A stretch of 64,000 nucleotides of DNA from an uncultured Bacteroidales bacterium (GCA_900316055.1 ONBK01000010.1:1-64000); one strand, 5' to 3'. Numbered from the stretch's first letter, positions 32,967 through 41,906 are shown. Notes: generated by a model not told the origin, from the letters alone. A program made the numbers and translations.

Positions 32967-32967
32967 T
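32932..32967 (+). terminator. Terminator within the third nifJ-end copy
   Basis: AAAGC(C)GAGACCA pairs with TGGTCTCGCTTT (32949-32960) with one bulged C, then CCTGTTTTT. It ends the islet genes. Confidence 0.75.
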
Positions 32968-33004
32968 TTAAAAGGAAATATAGTTGCTGGGAATACAATA
33001 ATTT

Positions 33005-33033
33005 CAAACGAGTAACGTTATACAAACGAGTAA
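33005..33033 (+). promoter_or_regulatory. Direct repeat upstream of rubrerythrin, possible operator
   Basis: CAAACGAGTAA occurs at 33005-33015 and 33023-33033, an 18-base period, ending 19 bases before ATG 33053. No clear TAnnTTTG box is seen, so this repeat may be an activator site. Confidence 0.45.
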
Positions 33034-33052
33034 TCTATAACAATCTAAAACA

Positions 33053-33760
33053 ATGAAGAAATACAAATGCACCATTTGCAAGTATGAGTACGATCCCGCA
33101 CAGGGCGACCCGACGCAGGGCATTGCTCCTGGAACGCCATTCGAGGCGCTGCCGGCCGACTGGAAATGTCCGCGCTGCAAGCAGGGCAAGGAGAAGTTCG
33201 AACCCATCGAAGAGCCGAAAGCCGCCAATCCCTATGCCGGCACCCAGACCGAGAAGAACCTGCACGCCGCTTTCGCTGGCGAGAGCGAGGCCCGCAACAA
33301 GTACACCTACTTCGCCTCGAAGGCCAAGAAGGAGGGCTTTGAGCAGATTGCCGCCCTCTTCCTGCAGACCGCCGAGAACGAGAAGGAACACGCCAAGCTG
33401 TGGTTCAAGGAGCTGAACGGCATCGGCACCACCGCCGAGAACCTGGCTGCTGCCGCCGATGGCGAGAACTATGAGTGGACGGACATGTACGAGGGCTTCG
33501 CCAAGACCGCCGAGGCCGAGGGCTTCCATGAGCTGGCCGACAAATTCCGTGGTGTTGCCGCCATCGAGAAGCACCACGAGGAGCGTTACCGCGCCCTGCT
33601 GCACAACGTCGAGGCCAAGGAGGTCTTTGCCAAGAGCGAGGTGAAGGTATGGGAATGCCGCAACTGTGGTCACATCGTCGTAGGTACCCAAGCCCCCGAC
33701 GTCTGCCCTGTCTGCAACCACCCGCAAGCCTTCTTCGAAATCAACCTGCAGAACTACTAA
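33053..33760 (+). CDS. rbr: Rubrerythrin with rubredoxin domains at both ends
   Basis: A 235-residue cytoplasmic peroxidase. Residues 1-45 form a rubredoxin domain (CTIC at 6-9, CPRC at 39-42). About 60-190 is the ferritin-like di-iron domain ([43 protein letters not shown]). The C-terminus is a second rubredoxin (CRNCGH, CPVCNH). Ordinary rubrerythrin has about 190 residues and only the C-terminal rubredoxin. It reduces hydrogen peroxide to water in anaerobes. The GTPase gene starts 5 bases downstream, linking peroxide defence with metal handling. Confidence 0.95.
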   Translation: MKKYKCTICKYEYDPAQGDPTQGIAPGTPFEALPADWKCPRCKQGKEKFEPIEEPKAANPYAGTQTEKNLHAAFAGESEARNKYTYFASKAKKEGFEQIAALFLQTAENEKEHAKLWFKELNGIGTTAENLAAAADGENYEWTDMYEGFAKTAEAEGFHELADKFRGVAAIEKHHEERYRALLHNVEAKEVFAKSEVKVWECRNCGHIVVGTQAPDVCPVCNHPQAFFEINLQNY

Positions 33761-33765
33761 TCTAA

Positions 33766-34992
33766 ATGAACATACAATCCACTCCTGTTCTGCTGCTGAC
33801 AGGGTATCTGGGCAGCGGCAAGACAACACTCCTCAACCGCATACTGAACAACAAGCGCGGCATCCGCTTCGCCGTCATCGTCAACGACATCGGCGAGGTA
33901 AATATCGACGCCGACCTCATCGAGAAGGGCGGCATCGTGGGCCAGAAGGAGGAGAGCCTCGTGGCCCTGCAGAACGGCTGCATCTGCTGCACGCTGAAGA
34001 TGGACCTCGTGGAGCAGTTGCGCGACATCATCAGCCAGCAACGCTTCGACTATATCGTCATCGAGGCCAGCGGCATCTGCGAACCCGCGCCCATCGCACA
34101 AACCATCTGTTCCATACCCACCATGGGGCCGGAATATATCCGCGAAGGTGTGCCGGTGGTGGACAGCATCGTCACGGTGGTCGACGCCCTGCGCATGAAG
34201 GACGAGTTCGGCAGCGGCAAGAACCTGCTGCGTCCGGAATTGGCGGAGGACGACATCGAGAACCTCGTCATCCAGCAGATAGAGTTCTGCAACATCATCC
34301 TGCTGAACAAGGTCTCGATGGTGACGCCCGACGAGCTGGGTCGCATCCGTGAGATTATCCGCGCCATTCAGCCGAAGGCCGAAATCATCGAATGCGACTA
34401 CTGCGACATCGACTTCCACAAGATTCTCTACACAGGTATGTTCGATTTCGACAAGGTGGCCACATCGGCGGCGTGGATTGACGCCATTGAAGGCCACCAA
34501 GAGGAGGAGGACGATGATGACGACCATGAGGAGCATCATCACCATGAGCATGAGGAGCATGAACACCATCACGACCATGAGCACCATCATCATCATGACC
34601 ACGACGAGGGTGAGGCGGAGGAATACGGCATTGGTACCTTCGTCTACTACCGTCGCGAGCCGATGAACCTCGGCCGTTTCGACGAGTTTGTGGCTCGTCA
34701 TTGGCCGAAGGAAGTTATCCGTGCTAAGGGAATCTGTTGGTTCTTGTCTGAGCCCGACACCTGCTACCTCTTTGAGCAGGCCGGTTCGCAGGTCTCGCTG
34801 AAGGACAGCGGCCAGTGGTACGCCACCATGCCTGACGACGAGTTGCTCGATTTCATGCGCCGCAATCCCGACCTGCAGCGCGACTGGGATGACACCTACG
34901 GCGACCGCATGCAGAAACTCGTCTTTATCGGCCAGCACCTCGACCGCGACGCCATCACCGCCGCCCTCGACGAGTGCCTGTCAAAATCGTAA
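33766..34992 (+). CDS. CobW/COG0523 family GTPase with histidine-rich metal-binding loop
   Basis: A 408-residue G3E GTPase. Walker A is GYLGSGKTTL (13-22), the metal motif GCICC is at 71-75, and ASGICEPAPIA follows. A His/Asp/Glu-rich loop spans about 246-283, and the CobW C-terminal domain (GTFVYYRREPMNLGRFDEFV) follows. The family inserts or delivers metals, mostly zinc. The low-complexity His loop suggests storage or sensing of zinc or nickel. It is only 5 bases after rubrerythrin, so they are one operon. The metal cannot be told from sequence. Confidence 0.92.
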   Translation: MNIQSTPVLLLTGYLGSGKTTLLNRILNNKRGIRFAVIVNDIGEVNIDADLIEKGGIVGQKEESLVALQNGCICCTLKMDLVEQLRDIISQQRFDYIVIEASGICEPAPIAQTICSIPTMGPEYIREGVPVVDSIVTVVDALRMKDEFGSGKNLLRPELAEDDIENLVIQQIEFCNIILLNKVSMVTPDELGRIREIIRAIQPKAEIIECDYCDIDFHKILYTGMFDFDKVATSAAWIDAIEGHQEEEDDDDDHEEHHHHEHEEHEHHHDHEHHHHHDHDEGEAEEYGIGTFVYYRREPMNLGRFDEFVARHWPKEVIRAKGICWFLSEPDTCYLFEQAGSQVSLKDSGQWYATMPDDELLDFMRRNPDLQRDWDDTYGDRMQKLVFIGQHLDRDAITAALDECLSKS

Positions 34993-35003
34993 TTATAGGG
35001 AAA

Positions 35004-35891
35004 CTATATTATAAGGAAACGTTTGAGGCTTGTCCAGAAGGAGGAGAAGGAGGGGGCGAGAGCGTAGAGTGAATCGGACTCGTGGAGAAGGGTCCCAGTG
35101 GCATCAAGATACTCCTGACGCAGTTGCTTGACGGCATCGGCATGCTTCAGGGTGTCGAGGGTTTGGCCATAATAGAGCATCAGCGTGGGGTAGAGATGGT
35201 CGAAGTCATCGTTTATGCGCTGCGCCATCTGTTGATGTGAATCATCGAGAGCGAGGCGCTCTCCTTGAAGTAGGAGGGTGCGGTATTTTGCGAGGCGACA
35301 TTTCATCCGGTGAACACTCACACGGTAGGAGAGTTCGGTCATTCCAAGCGCTTTTGCCATTTCTTCGTAGGGCAACGCCTGCTGCTTGTTGAGTATCGTG
35401 AGGAGGCTTCGCAGAAAGATGAAGCGGCTGTGAGGGTAGAACACCTGATGGGCAAAGGCGATGAGATGTGAGACGATGGCGAGTTTTCGCTCGTCGGTGA
35501 GACTGGATGATGGTTCGTTGACATCAGTAATGATTTCGACGGAAAGCCCCGTATAAGTCATCTGACCTTCTTTGTCGGCACGCACGGTGAGATAGTTGCG
35601 GAAAGTGCTGAGCATCCACGATTCGAAAGCCTCACGTTTCTGAATTCTTTGAAGCGATTGGTAGGGAGTACGGCTTCTCCCATCCTTCCCCTCGCGAAGA
35701 TAGAGAAAGAAGTCCTCCACGACATCCTCGAATTCATCCATCAGCTGGTGCTGGTATACCACGAATTTCCCTTTCAGTTGCTTGTTCAGCCGCTCATGCA
35801 GCAGATAATACATCGCCTCGTCCGCCCGCTCACCACCCGCAAGGATGATGTCGACGAAATCGGGAATGGCGTATGTGGCGGCGTCTTTCAT
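35004..35891 (-). CDS. Sigma-70-like protein of unknown role
   Basis: A 295-residue protein. The middle has sigma-factor-like features: VVYQHQLMDEFEDVVEDFFL and AFESWMLSTFRNYLTVRA (region 2-like), then ALPYEEMAKALGMTELSYRV and SVHRMKCRLAKY (region 4 HTH). The C-terminal 90 residues are extra and end in a hydrophobic stretch (FSSFWTSLKRFLII). It ends convergently with the GTPase gene and lies 1 base after YraN, so they share a transcript. A divergent sigma factor is most likely; target unknown. Confidence 0.65.
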   Translation of the reverse strand: MKDAATYAIPDFVDIILAGGERADEAMYYLLHERLNKQLKGKFVVYQHQLMDEFEDVVEDFFLYLREGKDGRSRTPYQSLQRIQKREAFESWMLSTFRNYLTVRADKEGQMTYTGLSVEIITDVNEPSSSLTDERKLAIVSHLIAFAHQVFYPHSRFIFLRSLLTILNKQQALPYEEMAKALGMTELSYRVSVHRMKCRLAKYRTLLLQGERLALDDSHQQMAQRINDDFDHLYPTLMLYYGQTLDTLKHADAVKQLRQEYLDATGTLLHESDSLYALAPSFSSFWTSLKRFLII

Positions 35892-35892
35892 A

Positions 35893-36312
35893 TCAGAAAC
35901 TCATCACGCTGTAGGCGTTCTTGAGGTGCTTGATTTCAGCACCGCCTTCTTTCGAAACAATGGTAATGATATCGAACCGCACATTCTCCTTGCGGTTGTG
36001 CGTTTTGACGTATTCGTTGGCCAAGCGGATAAGCGCCAGTCGCTTCTTATGGTCGACCGCATATTCCGGCTGAAGGATATTGTCGTAGGTACGACTCTTC
36101 ACCTCCACGATGACCAATTCATCGCCATCCAACGCGATAAGGTCAATCTCCAGGTGTCCACGGCGGTAGTTGTGCTCAAGGATGATATATCCCTTGTCGG
36201 TTAAGTATCTCGCCGTCATCTGCTCCCCCAGTTTGCCGAATTCCAGCGACGCCCGACGTTCTTCCTGTGTGTGGGTGCTCTCGCGATGGATGGGGAATTT
36301 CAGTAGTGCCAT
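35893..36312 (-). CDS. yraN: YraN/UPF0102 family endonuclease-like protein
   Basis: A 139-residue protein of the YraN family with the PD-(D/E)XK-like signature GKLGEQMTARYLTDKGY, RRGHLEIDLIALD and LVIVEVKSRT. The active-site Asp, Glu and Lys are all present. The family is widespread and its role unproven, perhaps in DNA repair. The N-terminus (MALLKFPIHREST) is a little longer than usual. Transcribed leftward together with the sigma-like gene. Confidence 0.92.
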   Translation of the reverse strand: MALLKFPIHRESTHTQEERRASLEFGKLGEQMTARYLTDKGYIILEHNYRRGHLEIDLIALDGDELVIVEVKSRTYDNILQPEYAVDHKKRLALIRLANEYVKTHNRKENVRFDIITIVSKEGGAEIKHLKNAYSVMSF

Positions 36313-36329
36313 AAGATTATTTTTGGTTG

Positions 36330-36337
36330 CAAAGATA
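36330..36337 (-). promoter_or_regulatory. Promoter -7 element for yraN
   Basis: On the minus strand TATCTTTG, matching TAnnTTTG, 18 bases before ATG 36312. The -33 box is not clear. Confidence 0.5.
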
Positions 36338-36557
36338 CGAAAGTTTCTTAAACCGAGTGGAGAGAAAATTTATTTTTTTTCGAGGTGCTGAAACGTAGAT
36401 GAAATCAAAGTTGAGTGGAATAGCAAATTTTTTTTTGCGACAAGGGTGTAACATTTTTGTTTTTGACATACTTTATAGATGACCGGAAATCACGAAATGA
36501 TATCATGAACAAGAAATGCTCAGAAAAAGAAAGGACGGTAAAAATGGAAAAATAAAT

Positions 36558-36588
36558 TTTGTGGGAATAGAAAAAAATTGTATTTTTG
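36558..36588 (+). promoter_or_regulatory. Strong promoter for the structured leader
   Basis: TTTG (36558-36561), 19 bases, TATTTTTG (36581-36588): a full consensus match. Transcription should begin near 36595, some 255 bases before the first good coding start, which implies a long leader or a separate small RNA. Confidence 0.75.
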
Positions 36589-36595
36589 CATTCGT

Positions 36596-36840
36596 ATTCG
36601 ATGATGTATATTGTCGAAACAATATGGTAATAGTAATGAAATGAATTTATAAAAGAAACAGATACAGCAGATAATACGATAAAATAGAGGCGTTTTTGCT
36701 TGTCTTAACAGAGTCGAGATCCGGAAAATTTCAGACAAATGTCACTAAAGATAGCGAGACGCTCACGTCATCCGTGAGCTTTCTTGTTTTGTGACATTGG
36801 TGATTTCCGGAACCACGACTCTCAACAAAGAAAGTCTCAC
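36596..36840 (+). ncRNA. Structured leader or small RNA candidate
   Basis: Three blocks pair over a distance: GAGTCG (36711-36716) with CGACTC (36816-36821), TCCGGAAA (36720-36727) with TTTCCGGA (36804-36811), and AATGTCAC (36738-36745) with GTGACATT (36791-36798). Inside is the hairpin GCTCACG (36761-36767)/CGTGAGC (36773-36779) followed by TTTCTTGTTTT. Such a folded stem of about 110 bases behind a consensus promoter suggests an attenuator or riboregulator of the lipoprotein gene at 36851, or a stand-alone RNA. I do not recognise the RNA family. Confidence 0.55.
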
Positions 36841-36850
36841 GGATTCTTTT

Positions 36851-37114
36851 ATGACATTACGTAAACATCAAATCAATGCTTCAAGGCTTTTCGGCCGGCG
36901 TGCTCAAAACCTACTGAGCATCCTCGCAGTTGTGCTGTTCTTTGTCTCCTGTGATAACGACCTTGTTTCTTGTGCAGAATACAACGCCGCATTGTCACGG
37001 GCAGATAGTCTTGAGGCACAAAATGACGAACTTCAATTTGAAAACTCCAATCTCAAACTGTACAACGATTATCTTGAAAAGACGATAGACAGCCTACAAA
37101 AAGGCGATCATTAG
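36851..37114 (+). CDS. Small coiled-coil lipoprotein
   Basis: An 87-residue product from ATG 36851 (a GTG at 36791 lies inside the RNA stem and is rejected). The signal peptide ends in lipobox FFVSC (cysteine 33). The mature part is a short coiled coil (LSRADSLEAQNDELQFENSN, then LKLYNDYLEKTIDSLQ), as in Lpp-like outer-membrane lipoproteins. The long structured leader suggests regulated translation. Function unknown. Confidence 0.65.
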   Translation: MTLRKHQINASRLFGRRAQNLLSILAVVLFFVSCDNDLVSCAEYNAALSRADSLEAQNDELQFENSNLKLYNDYLEKTIDSLQKGDH

Positions 37115-37153
37115 GGATAAAGGTTTTTCATAAACCCTATTTTTTAATGTGAA

Positions 37154-37186
37154 GCGGGGTGGCCACGGGTTGGCTGCCCCTTTTTT
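37154..37186 (+). terminator. Terminator after the small lipoprotein gene
   Basis: GGGG-T-GGCCA (37156-37165) pairs with TGGC-TG-CCCC (37171-37180), followed by six Ts. Confidence 0.7.
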
Positions 37187-37196
37187 ACATAATTAT

Positions 37197-37227
37197 TTTG
37201 CTGAATGGGATTTTATTCGTATCTTTG
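37197..37227 (+). promoter_or_regulatory. Promoter of sodB
   Basis: TTTG (37197-37200), 19 bases, TATCTTTG (37220-37227); the start codon follows 32 bases later. Confidence 0.75.
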
Positions 37228-37259
37228 CACTTTGAATTATTAACATAAAAAATAGGACT

Positions 37260-37850
37260 ATGAAAAACATGATGCCTGTAAATGGACAATTCCCAATGCC
37301 CACGCTGAACTATGACAACTTGGGTGATATCATCAGCAAGGAGACCCTCGGTTTTCACCACGGGAAGCATCTGAAGGCTTACGTCGATAACCTCAACAAA
37401 CTGCTGCCGGGTAGCGGATTGGAGAATCTGCCGCTGACAGAGGTGGTGAAGAAAGCCGAAGGCGGAATGTTCAATAACGCCGGACAGGTGCTGAATCATG
37501 CCCTCTATTTTGAGCAGTTCTCTAACAGCCCACGTCCGATGGGCGAGAAGATGAAAGCCCTGTTGGAGCGTGATTTTGGTAGTGTGGAGGCTTTCAAGAA
37601 GGAGTTCGAGCAGAAGGGTGCAACGCTCTTCGGTAGCGGCTGGGTGTGGCTGAGCGCCGACAAGGACGGTAAGCTGGTCATCACGCAGCAGAAGAACGCT
37701 GAAAATCCCGTCACCATGGATTTCACGCCCCTATTGACCTTCGACGTGTGGGAGCATGCCTACTACCTCGACTATCAGAACCGTCGTGCCGACTACCTCG
37801 CCGCCCTGTGGCATATTGTCGACTGGGCCATTGTTGAAAGCCGCTTGTAA
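37260..37850 (+). CDS. sodB: Superoxide dismutase, Fe/Mn family
   Basis: A 196-residue enzyme that converts superoxide to peroxide and oxygen in the cytoplasm. Metal ligands are visible: His33 in GFHHGKHLKAYV, His80 in VLNHALYF, and Asp and His in FDVWEHAYYLDY near 161-165. FGSGWVWLS is the family signature. Bacteroidales enzymes of this type work with iron or manganese; this one cannot be assigned by eye. It has its own promoter and precedes a ComM-like gene by 38 bases. With the nearby rubrerythrin it forms the oxygen defence of an anaerobe. Confidence 0.96.
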   Translation: MKNMMPVNGQFPMPTLNYDNLGDIISKETLGFHHGKHLKAYVDNLNKLLPGSGLENLPLTEVVKKAEGGMFNNAGQVLNHALYFEQFSNSPRPMGEKMKALLERDFGSVEAFKKEFEQKGATLFGSGWVWLSADKDGKLVITQQKNAENPVTMDFTPLLTFDVWEHAYYLDYQNRRADYLAALWHIVDWAIVESRL

Positions 37851-37888
37851 TTATTGCCTGATTGTGTTATTGCGTGATTGTTTGAGTA

Positions 37889-39427
37889 ATGTTGGTTAAA
37901 ACATACGGTAGCGCCATTATCGGTGTGAATGCGCTGACGGTCACCGTGGAGGTGAACGTCGGTGACGGTGTGGGTTTCTTTATGGTAGGCCTACCCGACA
38001 ACGCCGTGAAGGAGAGCGTACAACGTATCTCATCGGCTTTCGAGGAGTCGGGCTTCCGCATCCCCGGCAAGCGTATTATTGTAAACCTTGCACCTGCTGA
38101 CCTGAAAAAAGAAGGCACCGCTTACGACCTCACAATCGCGGTGGGTATCCTTGGAGCCACTGGTGCCGTCAATCCCGACGCCTTCGAACGATATGTCATT
38201 ATGGGAGAACTTGGTTTGGACGGAAGTCTGCGTCCCATCAAGGGCGTCCTGCCCATCGCCATTGAGGCACGTAGTCGCCAGTGTAAAGGTATCATCGTAC
38301 CTGCCGAGAACGCCCGTGAGGCTGCCATCGTCAATAATCTGGAGGTCTATGGCGCCCACACCCTCAAAGAGGTAGCCGACTTCTTAAACGGCCAGTGCGA
38401 CATAGAACAAACCATCGTGGATACCCGCGCTGAGTTTGCTAACTCGCTGAGCCATTACGAATACGACTTTGCCGACGTGAAGGGCCAAGAGAGTGTGAAA
38501 CGCTGTCTGGAAATTGCCGCTGCTGGCGGTCACAATGCCATCATGATAGGTCCTCCAGGCAGTGGCAAGTCGATGCTCGCCAAACGTATGCCGAGTATCT
38601 TGCCGCCGCTGACCCTGATTGAAAGTCTCGAGACTACTCAGATACACTCCGTGGCGGGTCTTATGCACAAGGAGGATTCATTGATAGCCGTACGCCCCTT
38701 CCGTTCGCCTCATCATACGGTTTCGGATGTCGCCCTCGTCGGAGGCGGAGCCAACCCCAGGCCCGGCGAGATTTCTCTCGCCCATAACGGCGTGCTATTT
38801 CTCGATGAACTGCCAGAGTTCAAGCGGACGGTATTAGAGGTATTACGGCAGCCCATGGAGGAGCGCCGCGTGACTATCAGCCGCGCAAAGATGACTATCG
38901 AATACCCTGCCGCCTTCATGCTTATTGCTGCCATGAATCCCTGCCCCTGCGGCTACTATAACCACCCTACTATTGAATGTACTTGTCCTCCGGGTTCCGT
39001 GAAACGCTACCTCAATAAAGTCAGTGGCCCCTTGATGGACCGCATCGACCTTCATATTGAAACTTCACCTGTCCCAATCAGCCAACTGAACAAGGTGGAA
39101 AGAGGCGAAAGCAGCGAGGCTATCCGTACCCGTGTCATTGCCGCCCGTGCCATACAGACCGAGCGTTTCAAGAACACCGTTGGAGTACATTGTAATGCTC
39201 AAATGGGAAGCAAGCTCACCCGTCAGTTCTGTGTTTTGACCGACGAGTGCCGTGCAATAATGGAGCAAGCGATGAACCGTTTGGGACTTAGTGCAAGAGC
39301 CTACGACCGCATCCTTCGCGTTGCCCGTACCATTGCAGACCTCGAAGCAGCACCTAACATAAACCCCGACCATCTAAGGGAAGCCATCACCTATAGGTCG
39401 TTGGATCGCGACAGCTGGGGAAGATAA
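37889..39427 (+). CDS. comM: YifB/ComM family Mg-chelatase-like AAA ATPase
   Basis: A 512-residue protein at the usual family length. The N-terminal domain (MLVKTYGSAIIGVNALTV, about 1-175) has the Lon-protease-like fold of the family. The AAA domain has Walker A GPPGSGKSML and Walker B GVLFLDELPEF; MIAAMNPCPCGYY-like and CTCPPG cysteine motifs follow. ComM homologues are hexameric helicases that help branch migration during natural transformation. The stop lies 18 bases before rmuC, another recombination-related gene. Confidence 0.94.
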   Translation: MLVKTYGSAIIGVNALTVTVEVNVGDGVGFFMVGLPDNAVKESVQRISSAFEESGFRIPGKRIIVNLAPADLKKEGTAYDLTIAVGILGATGAVNPDAFERYVIMGELGLDGSLRPIKGVLPIAIEARSRQCKGIIVPAENAREAAIVNNLEVYGAHTLKEVADFLNGQCDIEQTIVDTRAEFANSLSHYEYDFADVKGQESVKRCLEIAAAGGHNAIMIGPPGSGKSMLAKRMPSILPPLTLIESLETTQIHSVAGLMHKEDSLIAVRPFRSPHHTVSDVALVGGGANPRPGEISLAHNGVLFLDELPEFKRTVLEVLRQPMEERRVTISRAKMTIEYPAAFMLIAAMNPCPCGYYNHPTIECTCPPGSVKRYLNKVSGPLMDRIDLHIETSPVPISQLNKVERGESSEAIRTRVIAARAIQTERFKNTVGVHCNAQMGSKLTRQFCVLTDECRAIMEQAMNRLGLSARAYDRILRVARTIADLEAAPNINPDHLREAITYRSLDRDSWGR

Positions 39428-39445
39428 CCCATAATAGAAACACTT

Positions 39446-40927
39446 ATGACACCAACTATCATTATAGCCATCATCATAGCCCTTGCCGCGGGAGTGCTTG
39501 CGGGAATCCTTATTGCAGGCCGCGGGAAGAACGCCCTCCTTACCGAGAAACAGACCCTCGAGGCACAGCTTGCCGCAGCCAACCAGAGTCACACTACTGA
39601 GACAGCGCTGCTCAGCAAACAACTTGAAAGCCAGAAAGTCGATGCAGCCCAAGCCTTGCAGGATGCCAAAGAGGAGGCCGACAAACGTCTGGCTGACTAC
39701 AAGGAAGAGGTGCTCAAGCGCCACAATACCGTGGTAGACGAACTCAGACAGAACCATCAACAACTAATCGACGAGCAAGACCGCCGTCATCGCAGCGATA
39801 CCGAAGCCCTTGAGAAACGCTTTGCTGATATTATCAAAGCGCTCCGTGAGCAGGTGGAGAACACCACCAACACTATGCTCAAGCAACGTCAGGAGGAGTT
39901 CTCCGACGCTAGCACGAAGAATATTGACAGTATTGTCAAACCCCTCAAGGAAACCATCGACAAGATGAAGGAAGAAATGGCCAAAAACTCGACCGTGCAG
40001 ACCACCATGAGCGCCGAAATCAAGACCAACATGGAGCACATGATACGTCAGAGCATCGAGGCCCAAAAGAGCGCCGAGGAGCTCACTCGCGCCTTTAAGC
40101 GCGAGAGCAAGACCCAAGGTGACTGGGGCGAGGTGGTGCTCAGCAATCTGCTGGCCAAACAGGGCTTCACCGAAGGCAAGGATTTCGAGGTGCAGGTCGT
40201 AATGCGCGACGTTGATGGTCAAACCATCCGTCCCGATGAAGGAGGAGAGAGCTTGCGTCCCGATGTACTACTGCACCTCGACGACAAGCGTGATGTTATC
40301 ATCGACTCCAAAGTCTCCATGACCGCTTATATCGACTATGCTAATGCCGAAGACGAACTTATCCGTCGTCAGTACCTTAAGGAGCATATTGTTAGTTTGA
40401 AGAAACATGTTGACGAACTCTCGGCCAAGAACTACACACAATACCAAACAAATTTGCATCTCGACTTCGTCATCATGTTTGTCCCTCATGTGCCAGCCTT
40501 GCGCGATGCCATGGAGGAAGACCCCACCCTTTGGCAAGATGCCATGCAGAAGAAAGTCTTCATCGCAGACGAGCAAACCCTCTACGCTGCTTTGCGTATC
40601 ATTCGCATCACATGGACTCATCTCGATCAAGAGCAGAACCATCGTCGCCTCTATGAACTGGCGCAGGAGATGTTGGAGCGTACCGGCAATTTCCTCCGCG
40701 AATATGACAGCGTGGGACGCAACCTTCAAGAGGCCCTCAACGTTTACGACAGCAGCCGCAAAAAGTTGCTCCCTGGCGGTCGCAGCATTGGTACTACCGC
40801 CAGCCAGATTCTCGCCCTCGGTATTGACAATATGAAAGTCAGCAAGACCAAGAAAGCCTCCACCATTATTCCTACCGACTATATCGACAACACCCTTGAA
40901 CTTCCCTCCGACGAACTCTCAGAGTAA
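39446..40927 (+). CDS. rmuC: DNA recombination protein RmuC
   Basis: A 493-residue protein. An N-terminal membrane segment (IIIAIIIALAAGVLAGILIA) precedes a long coiled coil (about 30-210) and the RmuC domain (about 230-420). The latter contains TQGDWGEVVLSNLLAKQGF and DVIIDSKVSMTAYIDY, which holds the PD-(D/E)XK-like acid and lysine. It limits recombination at inverted repeats in E. coli, perhaps as a nuclease. It sits behind the ComM-like gene in a small operon. Confidence 0.94.
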   Translation: MTPTIIIAIIIALAAGVLAGILIAGRGKNALLTEKQTLEAQLAAANQSHTTETALLSKQLESQKVDAAQALQDAKEEADKRLADYKEEVLKRHNTVVDELRQNHQQLIDEQDRRHRSDTEALEKRFADIIKALREQVENTTNTMLKQRQEEFSDASTKNIDSIVKPLKETIDKMKEEMAKNSTVQTTMSAEIKTNMEHMIRQSIEAQKSAEELTRAFKRESKTQGDWGEVVLSNLLAKQGFTEGKDFEVQVVMRDVDGQTIRPDEGGESLRPDVLLHLDDKRDVIIDSKVSMTAYIDYANAEDELIRRQYLKEHIVSLKKHVDELSAKNYTQYQTNLHLDFVIMFVPHVPALRDAMEEDPTLWQDAMQKKVFIADEQTLYAALRIIRITWTHLDQEQNHRRLYELAQEMLERTGNFLREYDSVGRNLQEALNVYDSSRKKLLPGGRSIGTTASQILALGIDNMKVSKTKKASTIIPTDYIDNTLELPSDELSE

Positions 40928-40972
40928 GAATTCGTCTTATTATAAAGTTATTATGTCTTATATTAATTTTTG

Positions 40973-40980
40973 TATATTTG
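40973..40980 (+). promoter_or_regulatory. Promoter -7 element for nagB
   Basis: TATATTTG, 76 bases before ATG 41057. The -33 region is AT-rich without a clean TTTG. Confidence 0.5.
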
Positions 40981-41056
40981 CATCTTGAAGAAAGAAGGTT
41001 CTACCCTCCCCATACGTAACAATAAATCATTGTATAACAATTAAATAATTAGAATA

Positions 41057-41875
41057 ATGCGCGTGATTATTGCAAAAGACTACGACGAAATGTCGGTCTG
41101 GGCCGCCAATTATGTAGCCAAGAGGATTCTCGATTTTAATCCCACATCGGAGCGCCCTTTTGTCCTCGGATGCCCCACGGGTAGTTCCCCTCTCGGACTT
41201 TACCAACATTTGGTGAAACTTAACCAAAAAGGTGTGTTAAGCTTCCAGAATGTGGTGACTTTCAACATGGACGAGTACGTAGGCCTCGATGTCAACCATC
41301 CAGAGAGTTACCACTCTTTCATGTGGAACAACTTCTTCAACCATATTGACATCAAAAAAGAAAACGTACATATTCTCGACGGCAATGCCAAGGACCTGAA
41401 GGCCGAATGCGCCCACTATGAGGAAATGATTGCTGCTGCCGGCGGAGTGGAGTTGTTTATGGGCGGCGTGGGCCCTGACGGCCACATCGCTTTCAACGAG
41501 CCTGGCTCCTCGCTGACCAGCCGTACCCGCATCAAGACACTTACCACCAATACCATCCAGGCCAACTGTCGTTTTTTTGACAACGACGAGGGTAAGGTGC
41601 CTAAACAGGCTCTCACTGTCGGTGTGGGTACTGTGATGGATGCCCGCGAGGTACTGATTCTCTGCAACGGTCCCAAGAAAGCCCGTGCTGTGCATCATAT
41701 GATTGAGACGGGTGTCAACCACATGTGGACCTCCAGCATGCTGCAGATGCACCCTCATGCTGTAGTGGTGTGCGACGAAGAAGCCTCTGTTGAGCTCAAA
41801 ATGAGCACCTATGACTATTTCAAGGACAAGCAGCGTATCGAAGGCAGTATTGAAGAGTATGTCAATTTGTTTTAG
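41057..41875 (+). CDS. nagB: Glucosamine-6-phosphate deaminase
   Basis: A 272-residue enzyme that turns glucosamine-6-phosphate into fructose-6-phosphate and ammonia. It shows GCPTGSSPLGLYQHLV (phosphate binding), FNMDEYVGL (the catalytic Asp of the family) and GPDGHIAFNEPGSS (catalytic His). Length matches the E. coli enzyme (266). It feeds amino sugars into glycolysis and is usually induced by N-acetylglucosamine; no regulator is visible. A DUF4954 gene lies 31 bases downstream behind a simple-repeat spacer. Confidence 0.97.
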   Translation: MRVIIAKDYDEMSVWAANYVAKRILDFNPTSERPFVLGCPTGSSPLGLYQHLVKLNQKGVLSFQNVVTFNMDEYVGLDVNHPESYHSFMWNNFFNHIDIKKENVHILDGNAKDLKAECAHYEEMIAAAGGVELFMGGVGPDGHIAFNEPGSSLTSRTRIKTLTTNTIQANCRFFDNDEGKVPKQALTVGVGTVMDAREVLILCNGPKKARAVHHMIETGVNHMWTSSMLQMHPHAVVVCDEEASVELKMSTYDYFKDKQRIEGSIEEYVNLF

Positions 41876-41906
41876 AAGATAAGAAGTCAGAAGATAAGAC
41901 AATACT

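Noticed and set aside
33757..34938. 393-codon frame opposite the COG0523 GTPase gene
   Set aside because: Long antisense frames are common opposite GC-rich genes here; the plus-strand gene has clear motifs and the antisense product is Val/Leu/Asp filler.
36520..36738. 72-codon frame on the minus strand
   Set aside because: It spans the plus-strand promoter and leader, is Phe/Tyr-rich filler and has no plausible start context.
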